51,370 bases of DNA from Bifidobacterium amazonense (GCF_018555435.2 NZ_JAFEJT020000017.1:1-51370), one strand, 5' to 3'. Positions 16,582 through 26,462 are shown, numbered from the stretch's first letter. Notes: generated from the sequence alone by a model not told the origin. Numbers and translations are program-made.

Positions 16582-17589
16582 TCAGAGGCTGCCGTCCCGG
16601 TTGGGTAGGCGATCTGTTTGCTGGCCGGGAACGTTCCACGAGGGCGCCGGCTGCGGCGTGGGAGGCTGATACTGCGGCTGCTGTGACTGCGTCGGTGCCG
16701 TCGCCTGTTGCTGCGTGGACTGCTGTTGTGCGGACTGCCGTTCGCGTTCCTCTTGCTCGCGTTGTTCCCGCTGCCGTTCCTCTTCCGCAGCTTTCGTCTG
16801 CTGCACGTCGACCGTCGCGGCGAGGTCGGCGATCTGGCGTGCGGCTGCGATGGCATCGGCCAGGTTTTCCTCGGTGATGGTCTTGTCGCGCCATGTGTCG
16901 GCAAGCCGGTCGAGTCGTGCATGTTCGTCGGATTCCGGTGCTGCGCGCAGCTTGTCGGCTCGGCCGATCGCTTCGCCGAGGGTCTTGGACGTCTGACTGG
17001 TCGTGTCGTCTAGCGCTGTAGCGTATGAGGTTTCCAGTTGTTTGGTGAATGCTTCCATGCGTTCGATGTCCTGATCGTCCATAGCCTGTTCGAGCTGGCT
17101 GGGGTTGATCTGATCGGCGATGGGACTGCGCTTGACGCGTTCGAGCAGCGCCTTCGCGATCGTCATTGCATCCTGCAGGCGTTCCGCTTGTTTGCGATCC
17201 TCTTCCGCCTGCACTGGCTGTTGAATGGTCGGCTCGGCATGATTCGTCGCGGTGATGACGCGAACGCCCGCGATTACGCCGCCGACCAGTAGCAGGACGG
17301 CCAATCCTGCTACCGCCGGTTTGACGGCGTTTTCCGGGAATCGTGACATGAATCGACCGCCGTCGGCATCGGCATGACCGTCATCGTCTTCGTCATTGTT
17401 GCGGTCGTTGCGTTCGGTCGGTCCGAGGTTCAGAGGCATGGCATCGTCTGCATTATGGGTGATGTTGGCCGTGGAGCCTTCGCATCGTCGCGGCGGAGCA
17501 TCCATGCCGAGGATTTGGGTCTCGCCCGGCTCGTCGTCGGCGATGGCGGGGAGGCTGGACGGGCCGAGGTTGAACGGTTCACCGGTCAT
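16582..17589 (-). CDS. Single-pass membrane protein of the transfer operon
   Basis: A 335-residue protein with AAAGGA upstream. The N-terminal ~85 residues are acidic and probably cytoplasmic (DRNNDEDDDGHADADGG). One membrane helix is at ~residues 90-112 (AVAGLAVLLLVGGVIAGVRV). An outside helical domain follows (115-265), then a Glu/Gln/Arg coiled-coil stretch and a Gln/Pro-rich tail. It is the last gene of the minus-strand secretion block. No family is recognised; topology and place suggest a structural or cell-wall-spanning part of the mating channel. Confidence 0.7.
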   Translation of the reverse strand: MTGEPFNLGPSSLPAIADDEPGETQILGMDAPPRRCEGSTANITHNADDAMPLNLGPTERNDRNNDEDDDGHADADGGRFMSRFPENAVKPAVAGLAVLLLVGGVIAGVRVITATNHAEPTIQQPVQAEEDRKQAERLQDAMTIAKALLERVKRSPIADQINPSQLEQAMDDQDIERMEAFTKQLETSYATALDDTTSQTSKTLGEAIGRADKLRAAPESDEHARLDRLADTWRDKTITEENLADAIAAARQIADLAATVDVQQTKAAEEERQREQREQEERERQSAQQQSTQQQATAPTQSQQPQYQPPTPQPAPSWNVPGQQTDRLPNRDGSL

Positions 17590-17620
17590 GATCTTGTTCC
17601 TTTCCGTGACGCGTGGCCGG

Positions 17621-18166
17621 TTACAGGGAGTCGGTGCCGGGAACGTAGGCGCGTTCCCTGTCGTGGCTGATGATCTTGCTGACCTTGTAGCCGTCGCGGT
17701 CGAAGTCCGCGTAGTAGACCTCCCAGATCACGCCGGACTCGGTCTCAACCACGCATGCGGCCGCGTCGTCGTTGATGGCGACCTTCACGTAGCCGTTGCC
17801 AAGCGAGCCGGCGTCATCGTGGCGTATGCGTTCGACCGGTATCTGCAGGCCTTCCGCATCCTCGGTGAATAGGTTGCTCAGGTTCCGGTCGCGGTCGTCC
17901 CGGTCGGAAACGTACGCCTGTACGGCGAGCGGCGCCATCAGCACGCACGCTTCGTCCGTACGATAGACGTCGATCCTCCGCCCGTTGACCGTCGTATCCG
18001 ATTTCGGTTCGACCGTCCGGTTTTGATCGTTGCGCACGACGATCGGGACGCCCGTATGCCGTACGGGCATGAACGTGCGCAGGCATGCCGCGCCGAGCAG
18101 GATAATGGGAATGAGCGCGACCGTGACAATGATGATCAGATTGCGTTTGGGGTCTCGATTGTTCAT
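17621..18166 (-). CDS. Membrane-anchored conjugal transfer protein
   Basis: A 181-residue protein starting MNNRDPKRNL with AAAGGAG upstream. One N-terminal helix (NLIIIVTVALIPIILLGAAC, ~9-28) is followed by an outside domain of ~150 residues rich in beta strands. That arrangement matches VirB8/TcpC-type channel proteins, but the sequence itself gives no clear family. It lies 28 bases after the CHAP hydrolase gene in the same operon. A TcpC-like role is only a suggestion. Confidence 0.7.
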   Translation of the reverse strand: MNNRDPKRNLIIIVTVALIPIILLGAACLRTFMPVRHTGVPIVVRNDQNRTVEPKSDTTVNGRRIDVYRTDEACVLMAPLAVQAYVSDRDDRDRNLSNLFTEDAEGLQIPVERIRHDDAGSLGNGYVKVAINDDAAACVVETESGVIWEVYYADFDRDGYKVSKIISHDRERAYVPGTDSL

Positions 18167-18194
18167 GGATGCTCCTTTGCGTGATGTGGTTCGG

Positions 18195-19514
18195 TCAGTG
18201 GATGAAGTCGATGTTCGCCCGGTTGTCCGCAAGCTGCTGCGCGGTGAGCGTGCGCAGGGTGACGCGGGCTGCTGCGGCGCCGCTTTCGGAGATGATGATG
18301 TCGCCGTCTTCGTTGACTTCCTCGACGATGGCGACGTGCCCGTAGTAATCGTCCGCGCCGAGTGTGTCAGCTTGGAAGACCATGACGTCTCCGGGGCGGG
18401 GAGCCTTGTCGATCGGATAGCCGAATCGTTCGGCACTGGCGCGCCACATGCGCCCGTCGCCCATCCACGGGTCGACGGGCGTGCCGATCTGCTCGCGTCG
18501 GGACGCGGCCCACCATGTGCACTGCCAGCGCTCGTACGAGGTGATTTCGGGCAGGTCCATCGCGTCCACGTTCACGACCGTATCGTTGCCGTTCATGACC
18601 AATGGCGGTTCCAGCGAGCCGATCACGCTGCCGGTGACGAAACAGTCGCCGCCGGTGCAGCCCTGTTGCGTGGCGTTGAAGCCGGGCAGCCATGACAGGA
18701 GCGCCATGAGCGTCGCGAGCACCATGATCGCGGCCGTCGCCAATAGGAACACCGGCATGCCGACTGTGCCCGTCACGGCTGAAACGACGGATGCCATGAT
18801 TCTGCGCGAGCCTTCGACGGCCGCCCGCATGAGGTTGGACAAGCCGTCCGCCGCCTTCGCCACCCCCTTGGCGGTATTTCTGGTGCCACGCGTCGCGGAG
18901 CCCGTGGAGCCGGGCGTGAATCTGGACAATGGCGACGCGAAACGTATGCCTCCGGCCGTTCCGTTCGCCGTGTTCCCTGCACGGCGTATCCCGCCTGTTC
19001 CGGATTGCGCGAGCCGGCGTGCGACGCCGCGGGTGCTGCCGTCCGACTTGCTCAACGTGGCAACGGGATTCGGAGCCGTGCCGGATGACGACGTGACGGG
19101 CGTATGACGAGCTGGACCGTTCACGGTCTGTCCGCCGTTTGCCGGTTCCGCGAAGACGTCCACGGTCGGCTTGGCATCGGCGATATCGTCCAATGGTTCC
19201 TCCACGGTCATCGGCCGCCGGTTGCGTCGCCCGCCGCGCCTGCCGGTGTTTGGCACCAGTTGGCCGGCGGAACGCAGCCCTTGCCCGACGTCAAGGATCG
19301 CGTCAGCCGGGTCGATACCGTTTTCCTCATGTTCGTCCGTTGTCCCCGTCGCGGTTTGCATGGTGCTGCGGCCGAGCGCGGCGGCGTCGCCGGCGAACCT
19401 GACCGTGGTCGAGCGCAGTCGGCCCGTCAGTCCTTCGCCTTCGCGGATACGGCCGGTGTATGAGGTGAGCTTGTCGGCGGTGCCGGTCCGCCGTGGATCC
19501 ATGAGCTCGACCAT
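18195..19514 (-). CDS. Cell-wall hydrolase with CHAP domain (VirB1-like)
   Basis: A 439-residue protein; the start MVELMDPRRTG overlaps the stop of the VirB4 gene as TGATG. A longer frame upstream is a shadow of that gene. Residues 1-250 are basic, Gly/Thr-rich and probably cytoplasmic. One membrane helix (MPVFLLATAAIMVLATLMAL) follows, then a C-terminal CHAP domain with the catalytic Cys at 332 (WQCTWWAAS) and His at 393 (YYGHVAIVEEV). CHAP enzymes cleave peptidoglycan peptides or amides; here it would open the wall for the mating channel. Unlike many relatives, no SLT/lysozyme domain is seen before the CHAP domain. Confidence 0.88.
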   Translation of the reverse strand: MVELMDPRRTGTADKLTSYTGRIREGEGLTGRLRSTTVRFAGDAAALGRSTMQTATGTTDEHEENGIDPADAILDVGQGLRSAGQLVPNTGRRGGRRNRRPMTVEEPLDDIADAKPTVDVFAEPANGGQTVNGPARHTPVTSSSGTAPNPVATLSKSDGSTRGVARRLAQSGTGGIRRAGNTANGTAGGIRFASPLSRFTPGSTGSATRGTRNTAKGVAKAADGLSNLMRAAVEGSRRIMASVVSAVTGTVGMPVFLLATAAIMVLATLMALLSWLPGFNATQQGCTGGDCFVTGSVIGSLEPPLVMNGNDTVVNVDAMDLPEITSYERWQCTWWAASRREQIGTPVDPWMGDGRMWRASAERFGYPIDKAPRPGDVMVFQADTLGADDYYGHVAIVEEVNEDGDIIISESGAAAARVTLRTLTAQQLADNRANIDFIH

Positions 19515-21874
19515 CAGGTCTCCCCGAATTTCGTGGTGAATAGCCGGTAGAGCGTGGAATCGGTCGGGATGCGCCCGTCGAACGGGATGAACGCCTCGCC
19601 GGCCTTGAGCAGGCCCTCGCCGGGACGCGCACCGCCCAACCGTTCCTTCAGTTCGGGAGACAAGTGCCACATGTCGGCCAGTCGCGCCGCGTCGGTGGGC
19701 GTCTGGTTCATGAGCAGCAGGAACGCGGAGTTGGCAAGCATGAACCGCGCCTCCTTGCTGGCGAGCAGTTCCTCGATGTTCTGCGTGATGCCGGTCATGC
19801 CGAGCCCCCATTTGCGGGCGCGTTTGAACATGTCCAGGAACTGTTCGGACGCGTACCTGTTGGAGAACATGCGGTGAAACTCGTCCACGTAGATCCAGGT
19901 GCGCCGGTTCGTCTTCCGGTTGCGGGCGACCCGGTTCCACAGATGGTCGAGCACGACCATCATCCCGAACGTCTTCAATTCGCCCTCCAGCGCGGCCACG
20001 TCGAACACGGTGAACCGGTTGGACATGTCCACGGTGGTCTGCCCGGCGAAACCCGACAGACTGCCGAGCGTATACGATTCGAGGCTCAACGCCAGCCCCC
20101 GCGCCTCCGGCTCGTTGCTGGCGGCGAGCCGGGCGTGCAGATCGGCCAGCGTGGGCTGCGGCAGGGCGGGATTGTTGCGGTATTCGCGGTACAGTCCCAG
20201 CGTGCACCGGTCCACGATGGAGCGTTCCGCGGCGTCCAAGCCGTCGGAGCCGCCGATGAGCGCGCCGATCATGGAGATGACCGCGTTCGCCTTCGTGCGG
20301 ATCGGGTCACCGTCCAGCGTGGCGTCGAGCGTGATGTCCATCGGGTTGATGCGATCGGCTGAACCGGCGCTGACGATCACCCTCGCGCCGTGCAGCGCGT
20401 CGCACAGGGGCGCGTATTCGTGTTCGGGGTCGACGATAATCAGATCGTCGTCGGGGCAGGATAGGAACAAGGCGGTCATTTCGGCCTTCGCGGCCTGCGA
20501 TTTGCCGCTTCCGGTGGTGCCGAGCATGAACCCATTCGCGTTGATCGTGGTGCGGGTGCGGTCGACCATGAGCGCATTGCCGCTGCGCGCGTTGACCCCG
20601 TAGAACACGCCGTGCTCGTCCATGATCTCCTGATTCGTGAACGGCATCATGATCGCGGCGCCGCTCGTGGTCAGCGTGCGTCGCATCGGCAGCGGGTTCA
20701 CGCCCAACGGCAGGCTTGCGTTCAACCCGTCGAGCTGCATGCAGGCGAGGGTTTCGGCCGTGCAGGAGAGCTTGCGGCAGGCGGCGAGCACGTCCTTGAC
20801 CTGCTGGTCGAGCAGCGGGCGTGTGGGGGCCGTGACCGTGACCGTCGCCAGCGCCTCCACGAGCCGTTCGTTCGACCGGCGCATCTCGTCGCGAAGATTA
20901 TGCGCCTCCTCCAATGAGTCGCGCAGGTCGGCGGGCAGTTCGTCGGCGGGAATGTGCCGGCGCATGTTCCTGCGACGCTCCTCCAGGCGTTGCATGTCCA
21001 TTTCGGCGATCTTGCGGTCCACCAGTTCCGCGCCGACGCTGCGATCGTACGGCGCAAGATGAATCGACACCGTGCCCTCGGTCTTCAAACCGGTCAATTC
21101 GGCGATCAGCCGGTCGGACATGATCGGCGGAAAGTCGCGTATCCACAACGTCGAACGCAGCGTATCGCCCGCGGCGTTCGACAGTCGCAATACGCGCGCG
21201 TCCGTCGCGTCCACGCACCACGGTGCGACGAAGTCCTTCGACGTGGCGCGGCCGGATTCGACCAGCTTGTCGTCGTAGCGGAACGGTTCGCCCGGACGCA
21301 GCAGCAGGGCCAGCAGGCGCAGTCGTTCGCCTCGGTTGAGCGGCGTGATCTTGCAGCCGTCCAACGTGGAAAGCTGGCTTTCGGACGTTTTGACAAGCCG
21401 GTTCAGCGTGGCCTGCGCGCGTTCCGGGTCCTCTTCCGTGATCGTGATCGTCAGGTATTTGTCGGTGACCGCGTTGCGGGAGCGTTCGCCGAGCTTGGCG
21501 AGCATGATCCGGTTCGATTCCGCGCGCAGCGCATCGAACTGGCCACCGTCCAACCGCATGCCGACCATCGACATCACGTCATGGGCGTCGAGCGTGCGCG
21601 TCACGCAGGTGACCTGCAGCCGGGTGGAGCCGTCGAACGTGTTCAGGAACTCCGCCCACGCGTTGATGAGCTGCGCCTGCCGTTCGCGCGTGGCCGTCTC
21701 ATAGTTGATGTCGGACATGCGCACGGTCACGCTCCACCGGTTGTCGCCCAGATACGCGATCCCGTTGGAGAGCATCGCCTCGTAGCCGATCAGCTCCTTC
21801 GCCGTGCGATACCCTCGCTCCCGCCGCCGGCGCATCCTGCGCCCTTGCCTGCCTGCCGGTTTGCGTCGTGCCAT
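19514..21874 (-). CDS. VirB4-type conjugation ATPase
   Basis: A 786-residue ATPase starting MARRKPAGRQGRR; a Met two codons earlier is also possible, and AAGGA serves both. Residues ~60-350 form the VirB4 N-terminal domain. Walker A is FMLGTTGSGKSQAAKA and Walker B is RTWIYVDEFHRMF. GMTGITQNIEELLASKEARF is the motif typical of Gram-positive VirB4/TrsE-type proteins. It drives assembly and substrate passage of the type IV secretion channel at the inner membrane face. The gene lies between the PrgI-like and CHAP genes, the usual order in Gram-positive elements. Confidence 0.95.
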   Translation of the reverse strand: MARRKPAGRQGRRMRRRRERGYRTAKELIGYEAMLSNGIAYLGDNRWSVTVRMSDINYETATRERQAQLINAWAEFLNTFDGSTRLQVTCVTRTLDAHDVMSMVGMRLDGGQFDALRAESNRIMLAKLGERSRNAVTDKYLTITITEEDPERAQATLNRLVKTSESQLSTLDGCKITPLNRGERLRLLALLLRPGEPFRYDDKLVESGRATSKDFVAPWCVDATDARVLRLSNAAGDTLRSTLWIRDFPPIMSDRLIAELTGLKTEGTVSIHLAPYDRSVGAELVDRKIAEMDMQRLEERRRNMRRHIPADELPADLRDSLEEAHNLRDEMRRSNERLVEALATVTVTAPTRPLLDQQVKDVLAACRKLSCTAETLACMQLDGLNASLPLGVNPLPMRRTLTTSGAAIMMPFTNQEIMDEHGVFYGVNARSGNALMVDRTRTTINANGFMLGTTGSGKSQAAKAEMTALFLSCPDDDLIIVDPEHEYAPLCDALHGARVIVSAGSADRINPMDITLDATLDGDPIRTKANAVISMIGALIGGSDGLDAAERSIVDRCTLGLYREYRNNPALPQPTLADLHARLAASNEPEARGLALSLESYTLGSLSGFAGQTTVDMSNRFTVFDVAALEGELKTFGMMVVLDHLWNRVARNRKTNRRTWIYVDEFHRMFSNRYASEQFLDMFKRARKWGLGMTGITQNIEELLASKEARFMLANSAFLLLMNQTPTDAARLADMWHLSPELKERLGGARPGEGLLKAGEAFIPFDGRIPTDSTLYRLFTTKFGET

Positions 21875-21876
21875 GA

Positions 21877-22242
21877 TCATCCGTCCTTCCGTTCGCTGAT
21901 GGCCTTCCTGCCCCGTTTCCGTTCTCGTCGACGAGACCGGGCGGGCCCGTCGATGAAATACCGTTGCTGCCCGAACCGGCATGCGATCACGTATCCGAAC
22001 CAGACCTCCGGTTTCAGCCCCTTCGGCCGCAGCCAGCCCCATGCGGCCAACGGCAGGTTCACGAGGAACACCACGTACTGGCCGACGTCGGGGAGCCCGA
22101 ACAGGCGCCAGAACACGAGCCACACGACCGCCGACAGGCAGCCCATCATCGCGGCCGCGGCGAGCTGCCGCCAGCTCATGCCCCACATGACCCGCGCCTC
22201 GGTGGCCGTGATCTCCTTGTAGATCCTGATCTCCAACGCCAT
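21877..22242 (-). CDS. PrgI-family membrane protein (VirB3-like)
   Basis: A 121-residue protein starting MALEIRIYKEITATEARVMW, with GGAAGG eight bases upstream. Two hydrophobic segments (~26-46 and 52-72) and the phrase RIYKEITATEARVMWGMSWR fit the PrgI family, which lies before virB4 in Gram-positive conjugative elements. The C-terminus is strongly basic (RSRRRERKRGRK). It ends two bases before the VirB4 start region, so translation is coupled. The longer frame upstream is out of frame with the VirB6 gene and is not coding. Confidence 0.85.
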   Translation of the reverse strand: MALEIRIYKEITATEARVMWGMSWRQLAAAAMMGCLSAVVWLVFWRLFGLPDVGQYVVFLVNLPLAAWGWLRPKGLKPEVWFGYVIACRFGQQRYFIDGPARSRRRERKRGRKAISERKDG

Positions 22243-22268
22243 CGCCGCCGCCTTCCCTGATCTCGCGT

Positions 22269-23120
22269 CTATTCGCCGAACACGGCCTTGGCGGTGGCCG
22301 AGGACACCATGACCAGACAGCCGAGCATGATCGCCCCCAACAGCAGCGTGCCGAAGTTCGCGATGATGTACTGCCACAGGTCGCCGCCGTCCACATACCC
22401 GTCGAGCCGCAGCGCCTCGCCGACGAACGTGCGGTACAGGATCACGCCGACCGTCAGGGTGATCGCCTGGAACGAGACCTGTCCGTAGCGTTTCAGATAG
22501 CCGACGCCCATCATGCGCGTATGCTCCGAGGCCATGAACACGATCGGCAGCGACGCGAAACAGGTCAGCATGTAGATCTGCATGAACCGCATGTACACGA
22601 CCGCCAGCAGCACCACGCCGGCGATCTGCGAGACGATGAACGGGATCAATACCAACACCATGAGCCCGCTCTGACCGATCAGACCCGCATCCTCGATCGC
22701 GGATCGCATCTGATCGCCCAACAGTTGCGTCTCGCTGCCCGGCGCGGCCGCGAGCACGCCCGACGCGGCGGACACGATCTGCGAGACGACCGCGTCGATG
22801 CCCTGCAGGATCAGCGCCGCATTGGACGCAAACAGGAGCACGAGCGCGCATTTGAGCAGCACGCCGCCGATGATCTTCACGCCCAGTTCGCGGTCGCCGT
22901 CCGCGCGGGTCGACGCGCGGGCCAGTTCCAGCGTGAACACGATGCTGGCGATGGTGGCGGACACTGGTTTGACCGCGCTCGTATGCACCGATCCCGCCAT
23001 GCCGTACAGACTCGCGTTGAACTCGGCCGGTCCCAACGCGAGCCGGTCGAGTATGCTGCCGTCGATGCCGCCGCCGATCGCGTTGAGCATGTTCACGCAC
23101 GGTTCCACCAAGTCCGCCAT
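22269..23120 (-). CDS. VirB6/TrbL-like channel protein
   Basis: A 283-residue protein with about five to six membrane helices (for example LLKCALVLLFASNAALILQG, LMVLVLIPFIVSQIAGVVLL and LGAIMLGCLVMVSSATAKAV). The amphipathic N-terminus (MADLVEPCVNMLNAIGGGID) and position between a Maff2-like small protein and PrgI fit the VirB6-like family of clostridial and actinobacterial elements. It would form the inner-membrane part of the DNA channel. GGAAGG lies before the ATG. Confidence 0.85.
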   Translation of the reverse strand: MADLVEPCVNMLNAIGGGIDGSILDRLALGPAEFNASLYGMAGSVHTSAVKPVSATIASIVFTLELARASTRADGDRELGVKIIGGVLLKCALVLLFASNAALILQGIDAVVSQIVSAASGVLAAAPGSETQLLGDQMRSAIEDAGLIGQSGLMVLVLIPFIVSQIAGVVLLAVVYMRFMQIYMLTCFASLPIVFMASEHTRMMGVGYLKRYGQVSFQAITLTVGVILYRTFVGEALRLDGYVDGGDLWQYIIANFGTLLLGAIMLGCLVMVSSATAKAVFGE

Positions 23121-23184
23121 GACCGGTTCACCTTCCTCGTTTGACTGTCCGATGCGAATCGAACGCCCGTTTGCCGACGGGCGT

Positions 23185-23388
23185 TCAGAAGCTGAGGTTG
23201 GCGAACAGGGCGGCCGCGGCGATGATGACCGCGCCGCCGACCAGCTGCCATATGCCGGATTGGGTTTGCGGGCCGGAATGGTCCTTCAAACCTCCGGCCA
23301 GGGTGATCGCACCCCATACGCTCCAGATGCCGCCGCCCAGCAGCGCGGCCTTCTGCAGCAGTTCGAGAATCGTGGTGATCGTGTCCAT
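23185..23388 (-). CDS. Maff2/VirB2-like small membrane protein
   Basis: A 67-residue protein with AAAGGAG upstream. Two hydrophobic helices (~10-32 and 46-66) are joined by a short polar loop containing GLKDHSGPQTQSGIW. This is the pattern of the Maff2 family, placed just before VirB6-like genes in Gram-positive type IV secretion clusters, and resembles VirB2 pilin in size and topology. It probably forms part of the channel. The assignment rests on topology, place and the GGGIWSVWGAITLAGGLKD phrase. Confidence 0.8.
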   Translation of the reverse strand: MDTITTILELLQKAALLGGGIWSVWGAITLAGGLKDHSGPQTQSGIWQLVGGAVIIAAAALFANLSF

Positions 23389-23430
23389 GACGGCTCCTTT
23401 GCGGTGATGGGACTCAACGGTGAGTGGACG

Positions 23431-23501
23431 GCCGTCCGGTGTTGTCGAAAGCCGGACGGCCTTGGCGACGGGATGCCGCCGGTCTGACGGTCGGCGGCAT
23501 C
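23431..23501. terminator. Tandem hairpins between surface adhesin and secretion genes
   Basis: GCCGTCCGG/CCGGACGGC (23431-23439, 23452-23460) and GATGCCGCC/GGCGGCATC (23472-23480, 23493-23501) form two GC-rich hairpins in the 164-base gap. There is no clear U-run. They may act as terminator, attenuator or RNA-processing site, allowing the surface protein and the channel genes to be expressed at different levels. Confidence 0.5.
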
Positions 23502-23552
23502 CCCGTAGGAACCGTTGCGGTCATGCGGATGATGCCGTGGCCGCAGCGGAAG

Positions 23553-26462
23553 TCAGAGGTTGGAAACCGGGTTCCGGCGATGCGCGTGGGCGATGCGCAG
23601 CATGGCGAAACCGGTCAGCAGGATGAGCATGCCGATCGTGATGATGCTGGTCAGATCGACGCCGGTGTGCGGCAGCATGCGTTTCATGTAGGCGCTCCAG
23701 TCGTCCGGTTCGCTCGTGATCGGCGTGTCCGTGCACACCGTGCCGGGTTCGACCGGTTGCGCGGGCCGGTCGTCGAACGGGTCGTCGTCCTTCGGCACGC
23801 ATTCGATGACCGGCGCGGCCTGTACGGTCGCGCGATCGGTGTGCAGGTCGGTGACGCCGGTCAATGTGCCGGTCACGTCCACGGATTCGCCCGGCTGCAA
23901 TACGAGCGTCGCCCAACCGTCCGGGTATTTCAGGTCGGTGACCGTGCCGTCTCCGGCGATCGTCTCGTCGGACAGTTCGAGACCGGTCAGGGGCACGTCG
24001 CCGGTGTTCGTGATGCGGAACACGATCACCGTGCCGTCGCCCGTGATCTCCAACGCGTCCTTCGTGTCGTCGCGGTCGCCCGCCTCTAGGCCGGACGCTT
24101 CGTCGAACTTCTCCACGTCGACGGACGGGGAGCGTTCGGGCGTGCGCGTGGTTACCGTGTTCGACGGGCGTTCCACGCCGTTCAGCGTCTCCGTGAACGT
24201 GTTGGAGAACTCGCCGGCCTTCACCCGTCGGAACTGCACGTATGCGCGCCATGCCTGCGGCCGCGCGCCGTCGGCCGACACCAGGTCGAGATAGCGCTGC
24301 GTGGCTGCGACCGTGAACGAGCCGTCGCGCATGTCCAGAGAGAACAGGTCGCCGCCGAATCGCGCGGAATCGAAGCCGCTGCCCGCGATGCGCGAGCCTT
24401 TCGACGCGATCACGCCGCCGGCCGTGTCGTGCAGGTCCTCGGCCGCGTACACGGCCCACTGGCCGGCGTATTCGTCGCCCGACTCGTCGTAATCGTCGTC
24501 GATACGCCACTGCGTCACCTGCGGGTAGGCGCGGTTCGCGGGCAGCAGGGAGGAGTCCAGCCGGTAGAGGAACAGTTGGTCCTTGTAGATGCTCATGCCG
24601 TCCGCGCTGTCCGCGCCGACGTCGACCGTCACGTCCTTGAACGGGTCGAGTTGTGCGAGCACGTTCGTGACCGTGTTCGACACCGCGCGGCGCTTGTTCG
24701 TGACCTGCACGGCCGTATTCTCGACCGAGCCGCCGTCCGCCGCCGCGATGACCGTCATCGGCAGTACCAGCTGGTATGTCTTGCCGAGCAGCGACTGGTC
24801 GATGCCCGCGTCACGTTCCGCGGACAGTTCGTGCCGCGCGTATTCGGCCAGATTGGCGGGCTGCGGGTCGCCCGGCAGCACCGTCCCGTCGGCAAGCGTG
24901 GTGTCCACGGTCTTGAAGAACGCGTAGACGACGCCATCGGCGACCTGCACGTTCACCCGGTCGGTCACGTCCGCGCCCTGCTCGCCAAGCACCTGGATGC
25001 CGGCTTCGTCCACGTCCAGCACGGTTTCGTCGTAGTCGTCGATCACGCCCAGCCGGCGCACCGGATACGCCGGGTCGGCCAAACCTGCCGCGTCGATTGT
25101 GATCCGGTAGTACAGGCGGTCGCCGACCAGCACGGTCCTGCCGTCGATGTCCACCGACGCGTCCGCCTGTGTGTCCTGCTTGACCGGCTGCGGGTCGACC
25201 GGCCGGTTCGTCACCTCGTTCGACTCCAATCCGGAATTGTTCAACGTGATCCAGCCGCGGTTCGAGATCACCGTGTCCGTGGCAGCGTCCTCGGACACGG
25301 TTGCGTCGAACTCCAGCCGATACCGGTGGTTCCCGTACGGTTCCCAACGCTCGTCCAGCCAGTCGCGTCGGAAGGCGGCCGACAGTTTGTGCCCGGCGTC
25401 GTCCCACTCCACGTCGTACGCTTCGGCCGGCACCGTCACACCATCACGCGCATCGATGACCGTCAGGCTCTCCTTGACCGGCGTCGTGCGCACGTCGTAC
25501 TCGTCCACGAACTCCAGCGTGTGCAGCGTGTAGTCGGATGCGGCGCCCACCTGCAATTCCAGCTCATAGGTGACCGTCTGGCCGGGCAGCACGCTGTGGC
25601 CATCGATGCTCGACCCGTCGCCGCCCTCCGTTTCGCTCGCGGTCACGTCCTTGTCGAACTCCGGGCGCACGATGCACAGGCGAGGCTCGTTCGTTTCCCA
25701 ATACTCGTGATCGGCCCAGAACACGCCGCCGCGGTTGATCAGCTCGTGTTTGCCGTCGCTGCACGTATTGTCGATCGACCCGCTGCGCGTGCGCATCGCG
25801 TCGATGTCCCGCTGCAGATCCTCGCGCACGTCGAACCTCACGTCGAACGGCACCAGCATCGAGAACTGCAACGACTTGCGTCGTTCCCTCAGGTCCAGCG
25901 ACGCCAGATACTCGGCCGTCGCCTTCGCCGTGACCGTCATGCCCTCCGAGACGATGTCGAAACGGTCGGTCACATCCTCGCCGGTCACGTTGATGCCGTC
26001 CAGCGAGGGAGCGTCGTATTCGTCTATTTCGGCCACGTACACGCGTACCTCGGACACGTCCCGCACATCGAGATACCGGTCCACCAGCGTCCAATCGTCC
26101 ACCAGCTCCAACCGGGTGGGCTCATCCCACCACGGCACCGTGAAATTCACCGCCGCCGCGACCACGTCGCCGTCAAGGAACGACATGCCGTCCGCGCCGA
26201 CGTGATTATCCCGCTCGGGATCGGAGACCATCTGCCAGACGTCGTCGTCCATGCGCACCCATGCCTTGTTCGGCAGATACCAGCCCAGCGACGCCGTATC
26301 CGCCGTATTGCCATGCCCGCCGGCCGTACCGCCGACCACGCCGCCGCTTCCGGTGCCGGCTGCGCCGTCCGGCGACCCCAACGCCAGCATCGGCGACACC
26401 AGCAGGCACACCGCCGCGGCGATGGCCGCCGAGACACAGCATTTCCTTCCCAACACGCCCAT
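23553..26462 (-). CDS. LPXTG-anchored antigen I/II-like adhesin
   Basis: A 969-residue surface protein. The ATG at MGVLGRKCCV is chosen for a GGGAG eight bases upstream; a GTG three codons earlier is less likely. A signal peptide ends near MLALGSPDG. Repeated domains begin with DGHSVLPGQTVTYELEL, DGRTVLVGDRLYYRITID and IYKDQLFLYRLDSSLLP and contain DDYDE/DDYDESGDEY, as in the C-terminal isopeptide domains of streptococcal antigen I/II and enterococcal aggregation substance. VEVFD-type repeat domains follow. The sorting signal is LPHTG at 930-934, with a helix and basic tail. It probably mediates donor-recipient or host adhesion. No sortase gene is in the window. Confidence 0.88.
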   Translation of the reverse strand: MGVLGRKCCVSAAIAAAVCLLVSPMLALGSPDGAAGTGSGGVVGGTAGGHGNTADTASLGWYLPNKAWVRMDDDVWQMVSDPERDNHVGADGMSFLDGDVVAAAVNFTVPWWDEPTRLELVDDWTLVDRYLDVRDVSEVRVYVAEIDEYDAPSLDGINVTGEDVTDRFDIVSEGMTVTAKATAEYLASLDLRERRKSLQFSMLVPFDVRFDVREDLQRDIDAMRTRSGSIDNTCSDGKHELINRGGVFWADHEYWETNEPRLCIVRPEFDKDVTASETEGGDGSSIDGHSVLPGQTVTYELELQVGAASDYTLHTLEFVDEYDVRTTPVKESLTVIDARDGVTVPAEAYDVEWDDAGHKLSAAFRRDWLDERWEPYGNHRYRLEFDATVSEDAATDTVISNRGWITLNNSGLESNEVTNRPVDPQPVKQDTQADASVDIDGRTVLVGDRLYYRITIDAAGLADPAYPVRRLGVIDDYDETVLDVDEAGIQVLGEQGADVTDRVNVQVADGVVYAFFKTVDTTLADGTVLPGDPQPANLAEYARHELSAERDAGIDQSLLGKTYQLVLPMTVIAAADGGSVENTAVQVTNKRRAVSNTVTNVLAQLDPFKDVTVDVGADSADGMSIYKDQLFLYRLDSSLLPANRAYPQVTQWRIDDDYDESGDEYAGQWAVYAAEDLHDTAGGVIASKGSRIAGSGFDSARFGGDLFSLDMRDGSFTVAATQRYLDLVSADGARPQAWRAYVQFRRVKAGEFSNTFTETLNGVERPSNTVTTRTPERSPSVDVEKFDEASGLEAGDRDDTKDALEITGDGTVIVFRITNTGDVPLTGLELSDETIAGDGTVTDLKYPDGWATLVLQPGESVDVTGTLTGVTDLHTDRATVQAAPVIECVPKDDDPFDDRPAQPVEPGTVCTDTPITSEPDDWSAYMKRMLPHTGVDLTSIITIGMLILLTGFAMLRIAHAHRRNPVSNL

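Noticed and set aside
21877..23100. Extended 407-residue frame leading into the PrgI-like gene
   Set aside because: The first ~285 residues are an out-of-frame reading of the VirB6-like gene; the PrgI start has its own ribosome-binding site.
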